A stretch of DNA of 64,000 nt from Blastocystis sp. Blastoise (Eukaryota > Sar > Bigyra > Opalinata > Blastocystidae): the NCBI GenBank assembly GCA_039096225.1, contig JBBPEB010000003.1:490001-554000 (forward strand), in the 5' to 3' direction. Below the pieces are notes generated by a model. That model was not told where the DNA came from. It saw only the letters and a program-made list of their open reading frames with translations, and searched no databases. The translations under genes were made by a program, and so were the position numbers. Of the stretch, positions 25,155-39,102 are shown piece by piece. Each line of letters opens with the position of its first letter. Positions within the stretch are counted from its first letter, which is position 1.

Positions 25155-28100
25155 TTAAAATCTTCCTTCAATATCTGCTTCTGTTTGTCTTTCAAAATAG
25201 GTAACTAATTCACAATGAGTTGTATAAGGGAATAAATCAATAGGCTTTGATTTTATAGGTTTAAAGGGTGTTCCTGGATATGTACGAGTTGGAGGTATAC
25301 AAAGATCACCTATAGAGAATATATATATATATAGACAATGTATATATAGAATTTAGTTCATAGTATTGTTAATAATAAGAGAGAAATCGTTTTTTTAAAA
25401 TAAGAATAAGAGTATTAATCAATATATATATATACATAAGTTATCAATGAATGTTCCAGTAGGATTACACGAAATATATATAATGGAATGAACTAAAGGA
25501 GAACGACGAAGAGCACTAGATATATATATGTTATATTAATCTAAGTATATATATAGAAAAAAATTAAAAAATAAAAGAAATATAAAATAGTTATATAAAC
25601 CATAATATATATATTTATATAGAAACAATAAAAAAAATTTAAAAAAATAAATAGATTTATATATATAACTATAATATATACGTAATAACATCTCTATGGA
25701 GACCACCACGAGGAGGATCAACAATAGCTATTATATTATCATAATCTATATATATATATATATAATAAAGATATAATGTTAAATAATAAAAAATATATAT
25801 ACTACTAATATCAGGTCGTTTAAGTAAATTGCTTAAAACTTTTTCAGCTGGAGATGCAATCCATTCAGTAGTTTCTTCAGCATGATTTTCACGTGCATTT
25901 TCACGTGCATCTAATACAGCAGATTCACAGATTTCAATACCAATGACCTATAATAAACATATATATATAATAATAATAATAATAATAGTTATAAATTCTA
26001 TACTAATAATGGTCTTTATATAAATAATAAATCTATATATATATATATATATACTTTATCTACTTTATCTGCTAGACATAATCCGATAGTACCTGTACCA
26101 CAACAAACATCCAATAATAACGTTTTTCCTTCAGGAATACACCAATCACCTACTAAATTATACATTGCTTCTGCAGCTTTCGAATTTACCTATATTTATT
26201 ATATTATTTATTTGTTATATTATTATTTATTATATTATTTATTATATTATTAATTTAGTTATATTTACTATTAATTATTAATTAATTATTTATTATTTAT
26301 ATTTACACTAAAAATCTTTAATATTATTATTTATAATAAGAATTATATACTTGGAAAAAGGCATCAGGTGAAATATGGAAGAATTTTCCACATAATTGTT
26401 CTGTTAAATATAAATCCCCGTAAATATGTTGAGGTTTTTCATCAGGTCTTGGAGCAGAAACACTGGAAAAACTATAAATATATACAAATATATAAAAGAG
26501 AAGAATTATATATAAAAATAGTCTTAATACTATAATAATATAGAAAACAATATAATACTATATATATACTCTTGATAATATAAACTAGTGACTTTATAAG
26601 TATGATTCTCTTTATTACTTTCCGTAATAATATGATTCTTAATCTCATCTAATTCTGTCTGAATAAGCATAGCATCTTGATCTTTACTCTTATACTTTAT
26701 AGATAATAATAAAGTATTTGTATATTTCGATTCTCGAATTAATATACTTCTCCAAAAACCGGTTGCTGATACTAAATCATATCTATATAGAATTATATAT
26801 ATATAATAATAATAAATATATAATAAATATATAAATAATAATTTATATATATATATATATATATATAGTATACACGGGTAATTTAGAATTAGTAATAAAA
26901 TCATCAATATAATGTAATAAAGAAAGAATAGGAGCTGATATAAAAGGAACTTCACTATATATATATATATATATTATATATAATTATTTCGAATATATAT
27001 ATATATATATATACTAAGGAGATTCAACAGTAATATTTCCTTCTTTATATAAGCCAACTCTAAATCCAACACATCGTTTATTTTCTTTATTCATACCTAC
27101 AGTAAATTCAAGTTTATTTCTATATCCTTGTAAAGATGGAGATGGAAGTATAGACTCAAGAGGACATATTAAACTACTTGTAGGACGTAAAAAAGAGGGA
27201 AATAATTGTAAATATTCACCACCCCAATCTCTTCCATCTTTTGATACTATTTATATATATTATTTAATATATATATATATATGTTTATAATATTATTTAA
27301 TATATATATACCATTCATTCCTTCTTCTTCATTATTATTGTCTTCTTCTAATTTTTGTTTTATTTCTTTTTCTTTTTCTCTTTCTTCTTCTTCTTTCTTT
27401 TTGATTTCTTCTTCTTCTTTCTTTAACATTTCTTCTACATTAACACTTGGATCTACATGAACAAATTTACATTTATCACCATATTTACAACTTCCAGTTT
27501 CATGATATTCATGACATATACGTTTTGGCTTTATATGTACTTTTGGTACTTTTGGTACTTTAGGACCTTCTAATCTATATATATATATATTGATTATAAT
27601 AATAATAATAATAATTATTATTATTATTATTATTATTATATAAAATTATTTCATATAAGTAATTTAAATATATATATATATACTTAGCTTGTTCTTCTTT
27701 TAAAGGTATAGATAATCCTAATACTTTATCATATTTCTTTCTTAATCGTCTACAACTCTTTGTTAATACAGTAGCCATATCTTTCTCTTTAAAAGAAAGT
27801 TGCTCTTCATAAGGCTTATTCGCCCAAGGAGCTGTTGCTTCTATAACATTATGACTCTCTATAACTATATATATATATATTGTTATATATATAGTATAAT
27901 AAAACAATTTTTTTTAACATAAACAAATATACATTCTTCTTCATCATTATTTATATTATTATTATTTTCTACTTCTTTTTCTGAACACAATTTCTTTGCT
28001 ATTGTTTTTTCTTCTTCTACAGATTGATATTTTCTTTTATTTGTCTTTGGTTGAAGAGGATTTGCCTATAGATTATATATATATATATACATCATCTATA

Positions 28101-28441
28101 CAAGAATCAATAAATCTAAAACATATTTCATATAAATATAGATATCATACTTCTCCAACAATAAGTTTCTTTCCTTTATATTCTAATGTTTCAATAACTT
28201 TACGAGCAGCTTCCTTTTCTTCAAGATTCTCAAAAATTACAAATCCAAACATCTTATCCTTAGTCTTTTGTACATTCTTATATTTAACATTATTTTGATC
28301 CAAAAATGTCATAATCTCTTGTTTCTTAACCCATTTACCGATGTTCGATAAGCATAACTTCATAGAATCAGTTTCTTGAAAACGATCAGCAATACGTTCT
28401 TGAGTTGTTTGCTCATGATTATCATTAACTTCTGTTTCCAT
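25155..28441 (-). CDS. TRMT2A: TRMT2A-type tRNA (uracil-54-C5) methyltransferase
   Basis: About 14 exons. Domain order: an N-terminal RRM-like domain in the first exon (KLCLSNIGKWVKKQEIMTFL to LEYKGKKLIVGE); a conserved block APWANKPYEEQLSFKEKDM; a CCCH zinc finger (C-x8-C-x5-C-x3-H, near 27480-27520); an acidic/Lys insertion; then the RUMT methyltransferase. The SAM-binding motif is DVCCGTGTIGLCLAD, followed by VIGIEICESAVLDARENA, VDPPRGGLHRDV, and the catalytic-cysteine motif YISCNPTGTF. The C-terminus is LFPYTTHCELVTYFERQ. The enzyme makes m5U54 in the T-loop of cytosolic tRNAs. The combination of RRM and CCCH resembles plant-type TRM2; animal TRMT2A has the RRM. All catalytic motifs are intact. 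Confidence 0.93.
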
Positions 28442-28886
28442 AGTTATATGTAAATATTTTATTGATTAATAATAAAAAATAAATCTAAAAGAAACAATTC
28501 TTTAAAAAAAAATCTCATTTAACTATTTTTGAATGGCCTCTGTAAATGTTTATATTAACATGGGAAATACAAAAAAATTAAAATTTGTCTTAAAAAAAAC
28601 ATTATTCTCATTTCTTAACTCACCTATTCACTTTTGAACAAAATAATATAGTAAGATAAGTTAATAGTAAGAAGATCAATACGAAAAATAGAAAAACAAA
28701 CATGGAAAAACAAATAAAATGAATGATAATATAAAATATTATTATAAAATATTTAAAACAAAGAATCATATGTATGTATATAAACCTGATTTTAATAAAA
28801 TACATCATAATATTCAATAAAAATTATAAAATGGTTAAAAGTAATGATAAGAATATTAAAAATATATAAGTATACAAGAAATATGC
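28442..28886. other. Spacer between TRMT2A and the nucleoporin gene
   Basis: Upstream of TRMT2A and downstream of the NUP50-like gene. AT-rich, with no credible ORF or RNA gene. Confidence 0.5.
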
Positions 28887-29416
28887 TTAATTCTTTAAAG
28901 AATTAATTTTTTGTAATACTTGTTCAGCAATTTCTGCAGAACTAAAGCGAATAAGAGCCTTAATAAGATTTCCATTTAGCATAGAAGTAAACATAATACC
29001 AGTTTTATGAGATAAAGTAGCTTCAAATTGAGGACTAATACGATTTGTAATAACAACACGACCTCCTGGAATAACAAAACTAATAATATAAACAGGTTGA
29101 TCCCTATAGATAATAATAGAATAGAAATATAATGATTATTATATTCTAATGATTATTTAATTCTATTCTTTTAATAATTTATTATTCTATTTACAATGAT
29201 AATAATTATAAATAAATAGTATTATATATACTTAAAATGTTCAATCTTAAGCCATCCTCTTCCTTGAGGGTCCCATGAAGCAGAAGGACCTTTAGTGTTT
29301 AATATAAATAACTTACCACTAAAATCACAGTCAGAAATAACATTATCAGCACTCTTTGGACATTGACTCTTATTTTCATCACAAGTTAATTGACTATCGG
29401 CATTAGAAGATGATGG

Positions 29417-29458
<42 letters not shown>

Positions 29459-30493
29459 AGTGTTATTTGAAGCTATAGGATTGACAGCAGGTGTGAATAC
29501 GGAAGATTTAGTTGAACCAAAAGGATTTGTAGAAACAGTAGTCGTAGTAGTAGAGACAGAAACTATTATTATTATTATTAATATATATATATATATATTG
29601 ATATAGTAATAAAAATTAAAAATATATATAATATAAATAAAATAAATAATTATAAAATATAAATGACTAATTAATAATAAAAACAAATAGATACTATTTT
29701 TACCAAATTGGAAAGGGGATATTGATTTTGTAGAATTATTGGTATCATTAGGAGTAAAAGTAGTTTTCATAGTATTATTAACAGTAGTAGATTTATTAGT
29801 ATCATTAAGAGAAGGGAAATCTTGAAGAGGATAATTGGAGAGAGAATGAGGAGGACTAAATTTATATACAGAAGGAATAGTATTATCAAAATGAATAGTA
29901 TCTAATGATTCCTTAGGAAGAAGAGGAGCAGGTAAAGGATCAAATGTATATGAAGTAGTAGTAGGTAAAGAAAAAGGAGATTTTGAAGAAGTATTATTGG
30001 TATTCATCGGCTTAAAAATAGAAGAAGATGAAGTAGGTTGAACAATAGTATTACTAGTGATACTAGAAGGAACAGTAATAGTATTATTAATACTAGAAGC
30101 AGTCATTGGAGTCCATGTCGATGAAGGTAATGTAGTTTTAGATAAATTAGTATTAACAGTTGAATCCTTATTAAAATTATTTGAAGCAAATATAGAATCG
30201 GCATGATTTATAGCAATATTATTATTATTATTGTTAGTAGTAGTAGTATTAGAAGTATTATTCAAAGTAGGTAAAGTATTCATAGTTGCTATAGTAGAAT
30301 TAAAAGAAGCAGGCTTAAAAGAAGAAGTTGAAGATGTAGATGGTAATTTAAACTGATTTGTTTCAGGTGTTATAACTCTGTATAGTTTTATAAATATAAA
30401 AGTATGAATTATTAATTATAAAAACATATATATATATATAGAATTGATTATTTAAACATAATAATAAATATAGAATATGTATATATATATATA

Positions 30494-30527
<34 letters not shown>

Positions 30528-32311
30528 TTCATCTATAATATATACGGAGTAAAATCAAGTGTTGGAGTACTTTGTAAAGAAGATACATGAGTGGGAAATG
30601 TATTGAGTGGCTTAGTATCTTGATTTAGTGATTTAGCTGTATCTAAAGAAGTATATATATTTGATTTAGTAGAATTAAGAGTAGAAAATCCATTATTATT
30701 ATTATTTGTAGTAGTAGTAGTATTTTTATTTGTATTAAACATACTATTAGTAGTAGAAGGAGGAGGGAGAGTAAGAGTAGGAAGAGCAGTATTAGGAAGA
30801 GTAGCAGTAGTAGTAGTAGTAGCTGTAGTAGTAGGAAGAGTAGATGGAACACTACTAGTAGCAGGAAGCGAATTAAATGAAGTAGTAGTAGATGGAACAG
30901 TTGTAGGAAGAGTATTTAATGTAACTTTAGGAATAGTATTTCCACTATTTGTAGAAGTATTAGGAATAGATGTAGTTGTAGGAAGAGTATTCAATGTATT
31001 AGTAGAAGGTGTATTTAATGTATTAGTAGAATGATTATTTAAAGTATCTGAAGAATCACGATACATACGTTTAGATGAATAATTCTCATTATTTTGAGTA
31101 GAAGGGAAAGAAATCAAACTCTTAATAATATCTTTTTCAGTACCATTCGTTTTCTTTTCAACAGCTTCATAAGGATGCTCTTTTATTCTTTGAACATAAT
31201 TATCTATTTTTTCAGATAAATTTTGATTCGTAGTAGACTTAATAGCATCAGAAGAAGTAGCTGGAACAATCTTATTCTTTTCTTCAGCTAATTTTCGTTC
31301 ATATTCAATTAATGCTGGTGATACTGCAGTAACATTTGTATTCCCATAATGAGCTCTCTTTGAAGTACTAGACTTATGATGATGATGACTTAATGAAGGT
31401 TTGTTCATATTATTAGAAGTAGATGAAGTAGTAGCATTATTATCATTCATAGCGGAAAACATTTGTAATTGTTGTCTATAGACTTCTTCTTGTTGAATAG
31501 CATTTAATAATTGAGGTGTAGCTGGATTCACAGAAGGAAAGAAGGAAGGAACAGTATAAGCATTATAATAAGGTATACTCGATTGTATAGAAGAAGGTCT
31601 TGGTAAAGAATCCTTTCTATTCAAACGAACTGTCTCATCTATTATTTTCTGACGATCTTTCATTTCATTAGAAGTCAAAGGTGTCAATTTATAACCATAT
31701 ACTAAATTTGTTAAATATATATACTCCTATAAATACATAATTCATAGGTGTAAAATACTTTTTATACTAATCAAAATATAATTAAATAATACATTCATTA
31801 TTTATATTCTCATAATATATATATATAAATACCATCGAAGTTTTTCTCCAATCAGAATAAGGATTTAATATAGACTCTGAATTAACCCATTCTTTGAATT
31901 GCTGATTTAAAATTGATATGCAACTATAGAATAGTTGAAATTGATATTGAACATAATAATTAATCATACCGTAATTGCTCAGGTGTCAAAGGGTAGTCTT
32001 TTTTCTCAGGATGAGGTAACGCTATAATTAAATTAGAGATAGATAATAAATTATAACGCAGATATACTTTTAGGAACATTTCCAACTTCAACATCTTTGT
32101 TAGAAGGAACAGTACCACGTTCAGCATTATTATGAAAACCAAAATAAGAGCTTCTGTGGTTTTCATTATCGCTTGTGTTCGTGCTATTTGTTGGGTATCC
32201 AATGATACGTTTTACCATATCAACAAGAGACTGGCCAAATGATTGATTCTGAGAATCACTATCATTGTTCAAGGAACTAGTCTCATCGAAAGCGTGAGTG
32301 CGTTTTGACAT
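28887..32311 (-). CDS. NUP50/Nup2-like nucleoporin with Ran-binding domain
   Basis: The start MSKRTHAFDET is chosen at 32311; an in-frame ATG lies six codons upstream. About eight exons. The N-terminal segment has SFGQS and YFGFHN, and the long central region is extremely rich in Ser, Thr, Asn and Pro with scattered FG motifs (FQFG, PFGS), as in FG nucleoporins. The C-terminal ~110 residues resemble the divergent RanBP1-like domain of Nup50: GKLFILNTKG, GRGWLKIEHFK, VYIISFVIPGGRVVITN, GNLIKALIRFSSAEIAEQVL. Proteins of this type bind Ran-GTP and importin alpha at the nuclear basket. The centre could not be aligned, so identity rests on the C-terminus. The gene starts only ~200 bases from the inverted-repeat junction, so its promoter may include duplicated sequence. 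Confidence 0.7.
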
Positions 32312-32732
32312 TTCTATAAACTTAAGCAACTGTCAGAAACCTATAGCAATTGCTAGAATAAACTGATGACTTTTTGAAAACACTCCCTTTGATAAAAACT
32401 TCTGTGGAGAATTAAGTTATTTTCAACATGTGCTGAAAATTGTTTTCGTTTGTTTCTATTTTTATTTATATTCAACAAAAATCATTCCTTTGAAACGAAA
32501 TTCATATTTATGCATATTGGAGATGTAAATAATAAATGATTAATAAAAGTGTGTGAAGTTTAGAAATAGAGATATATATGATAATGTGTAAAATAGATAT
32601 AAAATGATACTTTTGATGTGTATAATAAATATATATGATTTGATTTTATATAGGATATAGTTTAGAATATAATATAAATTGAAAATAGCAATTAATGAAG
32701 TGTTATCCATAAAAAAAAAATAAAAATAAGAA
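32312..32732. other. Nucleoporin upstream region and right-arm junction
   Basis: Repeat identity with the left arm begins at about 32505-32514, moving rightward. Unique sequence to its left forms the nucleoporin promoter; repeat sequence to its right is the region 3' of the membrane-protein stop. Confidence 0.7.
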
Positions 32733-35371
32733 TTATTGTATGATTTTAGAGATAGAGAATAATGGATAGATCCATAGAAGATGAATGAGAGTGGCGATTT
32801 GGAAAAAGAATATAGATTTGAGAATATATGAATAAGAAGAAGAATGAATATTGTTATTGATATCATTTAATATATTTTTATCTTTATTCCAAATTATTTC
32901 TCCATTAGAATTAATTGGTATTTCACAACTATATTAGAATAAATAAATAAATAAATAATAATATCATTTAAAATATATATAAATACATGAATAGATTTCC
33001 AGATAATTGTTTATAGAAGAAACATTTGAATGATTCGATATAGAAATATCTTGATATATTGATAATTAACCAAATAAGAAGAGACATCGAATATAATAAT
33101 ATATAGGAATGAAGAAACCATTCACTTTTACATGTTGTTTCTTTAGATATACTATATATAATAAATATATATAATAAATATATATATATATATACGTATA
33201 TAAAGGATGTTTATTAGGTCCTTCACATTGAAGATTACAAGAAGGAATTTTAGAACAATTATATATATTATTAGTATCAAGAGATAGAGATGATGATGAA
33301 GATGAAGATAAAATAAAAGAAGAAGAAGAAGAAGAAATATTTCTCATATAATTACAAAATGAAATATCATTTCTATTAAAAATATATATTTAATTATTAT
33401 TATATAATATATAATATACTCACATAAGATATTTATATTTGTACAATTAGTAAGAGATTCAATTAAATGCTTATCATAAGATAACCAATATATATATTCA
33501 TCATATATTTCTATTATTATTATTATTATTATTATAAAATAAAATATATACGAATATCTTTAATATGTTGTTCTTCTGTTAAAGATTCCCAATAATCACA
33601 ATATTGTTTTTGAGTCTTCTTATAATATGTTAAACCCTATAGAATAATAATAATAATAATATAAATAAAAATACAGATTGTTCTGCTAATGTTCCTTTTA
33701 TAGTTGCATAATTATAACTGAAAGAATAAACATTACGACTTATTGAATCACCTTCTACTGTATTATATACACAACCATTCAAGAAATCATTCAAAAATGG
33801 AATATATAACATTATTAAACCAAATAATATCAATATACTATCATTTATTAAATATTATAATATTTTAAATATATTTATATACATAATAATGAATATTAAT
33901 AAAATAGGAATTGAATAAGGAATTAATAACATTAAGATCTTTGTTAATATAGTATTATTACAATCATTCATCTTATTTAAAATATTTTCATTATATAAAG
34001 ATATTACTTTTATATTTACATTTCCTTTTATTAAAATCTTATTTATTATCTAAAATATATATATATATATATATATATTATTAAAATACTTGAATTATCT
34101 TTATTATTCTATATATTATATCTATATAGCAAGCTAATGATATTATAGAATCTATATTTGATAAAATATCTGAAATATTAAAACTAAGACCTATTTATAT
34201 ATATTATTATTATTATTATTATTATTATACTATTTATATATACCTTCATAATCTTCAGTATCCCATTTTGTTATTATTGTTTCTAATAATGTATTATATA
34301 CACTATTAAATGTAGATTGTATTGTATTTCCAAATTTTATACTATATTTATATATAATAATTAATTAATTAATAATATATTAAAATATACGTTGATGTTT
34401 GAATAGTATTTGAAATATTTTGCATTGTATTCCAAGTATTTTCTATATATTGTTTCGATTCTTCTTGAAATTCTTCAAATATTGTATTATTCAAATTAGG
34501 AGGAGAATAATCATCAAAGAAATCGATTATAGAAGAAAAAGAAGAACTATATTCATAAAGAAATAATCTTGTTTTCTCTTCAAATTCATTTATCCTATTA
34601 ATATATATTTCTTGTGTTTCTTCTAATATAGGTATTAAACTTGAATATATTATTGATAATTCTATATATATATATATATATAATTATTATTATATATAAA
34701 ATACCAGGTAATTGTATTTGTGGAAATATAGGAATCGAAAGAGAAGGTAAAGAAAGAGAAGGAAGTGGACCTAAATCAATACCTGCATTCAATAAATCTT
34801 CATGAAATCGATCAATTGTATTATATAAGGATTGAATATTATCTATTAAAGATATTATTTTTATTTTATAACTATCTATTCTATCTTCTAAAAGACTATA
34901 TATATATTTTTATTATTATTATTATATTCATAATAATAATAATATATATATATATACTTATAAGTTAAAGATGCATCTTCCCATTGATTTCTAATAGATT
35001 CTTTTATATTATATAATATACTATATAATCCATTATTATTAGAACACTTCTCATTTATAGTTATACATTCACTTATTTCAGTTATATTTAATACTATATA
35101 TATATTATATTAATATATATTCTATATACATTTTATAGAATTATATAATTGATTAAAATGATCTTCTAATAAATTTATAAAAGTTGAATTTATTGAATAT
35201 AATTGGTTTTGTTTCATTGTAAAATATATAGAATCATATTCTATTCTATATATATATATAATTTATAAAAAAAGAAATAATTCTTTTAAAATAAATAAAT
35301 ACCTTTTATTCATAGATTCAATCATCTTTTTAAATAATATTTCATTCTGAGAAACATATTCAACTGTTATC

Positions 35372-35405
<34 letters not shown>

Positions 35406-35752
35406 TTTTCAATTACATTATAAGTAGAACTCATTATTATAGAAGAAGGATCAATTAAATATTTTAATTCATTAATATCATTAATATTACATTTTGAATT
35501 TATATCATAAGGATATCCTTCTTTATTTAATGTTATATATTTTGATATATATTCTTTTATTATTTCTATTCTATATTATAATAATAATAATAATTATTAT
35601 TATTATTATTATTATATATATATATACGTTTTATTATAATATTGTACTTGAATATCTAAATCTTTCAATAAAGAATTATTTCTTTCAAATATTTCATTTA
35701 CACGATTTGATTCTTCAATAGCTTCTTTATGCATTGTATCATTACATCTCTT

Positions 35753-35784
<32 letters not shown>

Positions 35785-36139
35785 TATATATAAATACTCG
35801 TATTGAAGTCTTTATACAAGCTTCAAAAGAATCACTTTGCTTCTTTGTATTCTCTATTAAAAACTATATATTCTATTCTATTCTATTCTATTCTATTCTA
35901 TATACTTGTATTGAATCCATTACATCTATTATATTTGGTTTTTTAATACTTATTTCACATATTTTTCGACACATAGATAAAGTACTACATAACATCAATA
36001 TACATGATAATATCACTAATAAAATCTTCCATATATATTCTTCATTCTTCTTATTATCTTTTGATGAAATTTCTAAAGGAAACACAACACAATTACCAAC
36101 TTGACTAATGTCATCAAACATTCTACTCATTGTATTCAT
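32733..36139 (-). CDS. Multi-pass membrane protein, right copy
   Basis: Paralogue of the gene at 1369-4776 with the same exon order. The start MNTMSRMFDDISQ is at 36139 and the TAA at 32733-32735. Differences visible in exons include D to G at residue 15, K to E at residue 32, I to V in the SRNIYSF segment, and SLNNNN against SLDTNN near the Ser-rich second loop. Introns differ mainly in TA, ATT and AGAAT repeat length. I found no frameshift or premature stop in either copy, so both look capable of making protein. Topology and the uncertain prominin/tweety resemblance are as for the left copy. Confidence 0.72.
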
Positions 36140-36707
36140 TCATTAAATTAATATATATCTATTATTAAACATATAGAAATATATATTCATTCATTATATA
36201 TTATATATTTATAAAAAAGAAGAAGAAGAAAAATGAAAACGTGACACAAAAAATATTTTTTTGTATTTTTTTATATTTTCTCTTGTTTTCTATAAACATT
36301 TATAAATAATCAAAAAATTTATTTATTTATTTATTTTCTTTCTTACTAACTATTCTTTTTTTTTTAATTTTATATTTATTCATTTTTATTTACATTATAT
36401 ATCATTTTATTCATTTATTCTATTCTTTATACTTTTTTATAATATAAAATATTTTTAAAAATAAATTATTTTATTTATATTCATTTTACATTTTTAATTC
36501 ACATGAAATCAAATATAGAATACAAATCATCAACAAAAATCATTTCATCTCATTTATAATCCAACAAATAATCAATCATTTAAGAAAAGAAAACTATTTT
36601 CTTGAGAGTTATTTTCATCTTTCATTCTTATTTTAAAATGAATTCTATTATTTAAAGAAAAATATTCTTATACATCTTAAATATCATATATATATCAATC
36701 TATTAAC
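36140..36707. promoter_or_regulatory. Divergent intergenic region, right copy
   Basis: This spacer matches 798-1368 in reverse complement and separates the two start codons. Its near-complete conservation between arms, despite having no ORF, fits either recent duplication or a retained shared promoter. Confidence 0.55.
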
Positions 36708-38160
36708 ATGATTATAAGTTATAAACCTACTATTATTTCTTCATCGAAACAAATTAATTCGAATTATTTATCAAAAGAAACTCCTATGAAACGTATATAT
36801 AATGAAACAAATAATAATAATATATATATATCAAAAAAATCAAATTTATCAGAATCATCAGTTTCTTCTTCTAGTTCTTCTAGTTCTTCTAGTTCTTTTA
36901 GTTCTTCTTTAGTGTTTAATAATAATGAAATAATGAATATAAAATTAGAATCTTCATTATATATTTCTTCTTTACCTTATAAATATTTATATTGTAAAGA
37001 GTGTAAAAAATATATTTTAAATTCAAAAATAATAAATAATAATTATTATGAATCAATTGAAGAACATATATGTAATAAAAAACATTATCAATATAATTAT
37101 AAATTAAATAATTATTTTATTGATATTAATTGTTGTCATTGTTTAGATAATAATATTCTTCATTTATCTTCTATATATATTAATAATATTCAATATATAT
37201 GTTGTTCTCAATGTATTTATAATTATTTTATTAGAAATTCTATATATTTAAATAATATAAATCAATTAATTAATAAAAGTATGTTTATTATTATTTTTAT
37301 TATTATTATTTTTATTATTTATATAGATATAATTGATAAAATAAATGAATCATCTATATTATATTTATATGATTCTGATTTTAGTGAATCTTCTTCTTCT
37401 TCTTCTTCTAATCAATCTGAATCTTTTGATTCTTATTCTTTTGAATCTAAATCATCATTAGATTCTAATGAATATAGTTATAATGATTCAATTGATTTAA
37501 GTGAATCTATTAATTCTTCTTTATCTTCTAATATTTTTGATTTAAGTGAATCTATTAATTCTTCTTCTTCTTCTTCTAATCAATCTGTATCTAGATCTGA
37601 ATCATTTTCTTCTTCATCTTCATCTTCTTCATCTTCATCATCTTCATCTTCATCATCTTCTTCATCTTCATCTTCATCTTCTTCATATAATAATAATAAT
37701 AATGTTAATAATGTTAATAATAATGTGTTTAATAATAATATTAATAATAATGCTAATAATAATAATATTAATAATAATATTAATAATAATAATGTTAATA
37801 ATGTTAATAATAATGTGTTTAATAATAATAATAATAATAATATATATTTTCCTTTGCTTCTAAATAATATAAATAATTCATTATCTCCTTTATCTTCTTC
37901 TCCTTCTCTTCTTTCTCCTATACAATCAAATCATTTATTATCTTCATCACAATCATCCTCATTACCTCCTTCTCTTCCTCCTCCTTCTTTTTCATCATCT
38001 TCATCATCATCTTCTTCTTCTTCATCATCTTCTTCTTCTTCATCATCATCTCCTTCTTTTTCATCTTCTTCTCCTTCTTTTCCTTCTTCTCCTTCATCAT
38101 CTTCATCTTATTTATCACTTTCTCCTCCTCCTATTTCTCCTCCTCTTTCTCCTTCTTCAT

Positions 38161-38256
<96 letters not shown>

Positions 38257-39054
38257 TCTCAGATAATAATAATAATATTAATAATAATAATAATAATAAT
38301 ATCTCAGATAATAATAATAATATCTCAGATAATAATAATATATCATTATTTTCATTTCAACAAAACGAATTATTTTCAATAAATCATTCATTACAATCAA
38401 ATATTTCTTCTTCAATAAATCCTATTCTTCCTTTATATATTGATAAACAATATATAAAACGATTATGGAGTCAAACATTATTAGATCCATTTTGTAATAA
38501 TAATAATAAAGAACAATATATATTAAAAAATCAATGTATTTCTATTTCAAAAGAAACTACTTATATATATCATCTTAATTGTACATCTATTATTTCTAAT
38601 AAATTTAAAATAGGAGATTTATCATATATAGAATTAAATAATAATAAATGTAAAGTAATGGTATATGCAATAGGAGATAATTATATTGAATTTGAAGGTG
38701 ATTGTACATTTATTTCATTTCTTAAACCATTAAATGGATCAAAATGTATATATATATATATATATTAATTAATTTATTAAATAAAATTATATTATTATTA
38801 TATAGTAGGAAGAATAGAATATGAAAAAATAAATAATATAACAATTATATTACAAAAATCAAATTATATATTAAATTTATATATTGATTCAATTCATAAA
38901 TTTGAAGATTTTAATAATTTTCAAAAGAATCCATTTTTATATTATTTTTCTTCTCTTTCTTCTCTTCCTTCTATTTCTTATGATTTTATTCCAGAAAGAT
39001 TTATAACAAAATGGGGATATCCTAATACTATAAATAATTCTAATCAAATTAATA

Positions 39055-39102
<48 letters not shown>

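Larger units (their letters stand above)
32512..37504. repeat. Right arm of the inverted repeat
   Basis: Reverse complement of 1-4998. The arm probably continues past 37504 toward the rest of the UPF1-like gene, but its partner lies outside the window. The two arms are separated by about 27.5 kb of single-copy DNA with ten genes. Confidence 0.95.

Noticed and set aside
37279-37326. Transmembrane-like segment in the UPF1-like protein
   Set aside because: It is a 48-nt GT-AG intron whose length is a multiple of three, so it appears as open frame when unspliced.
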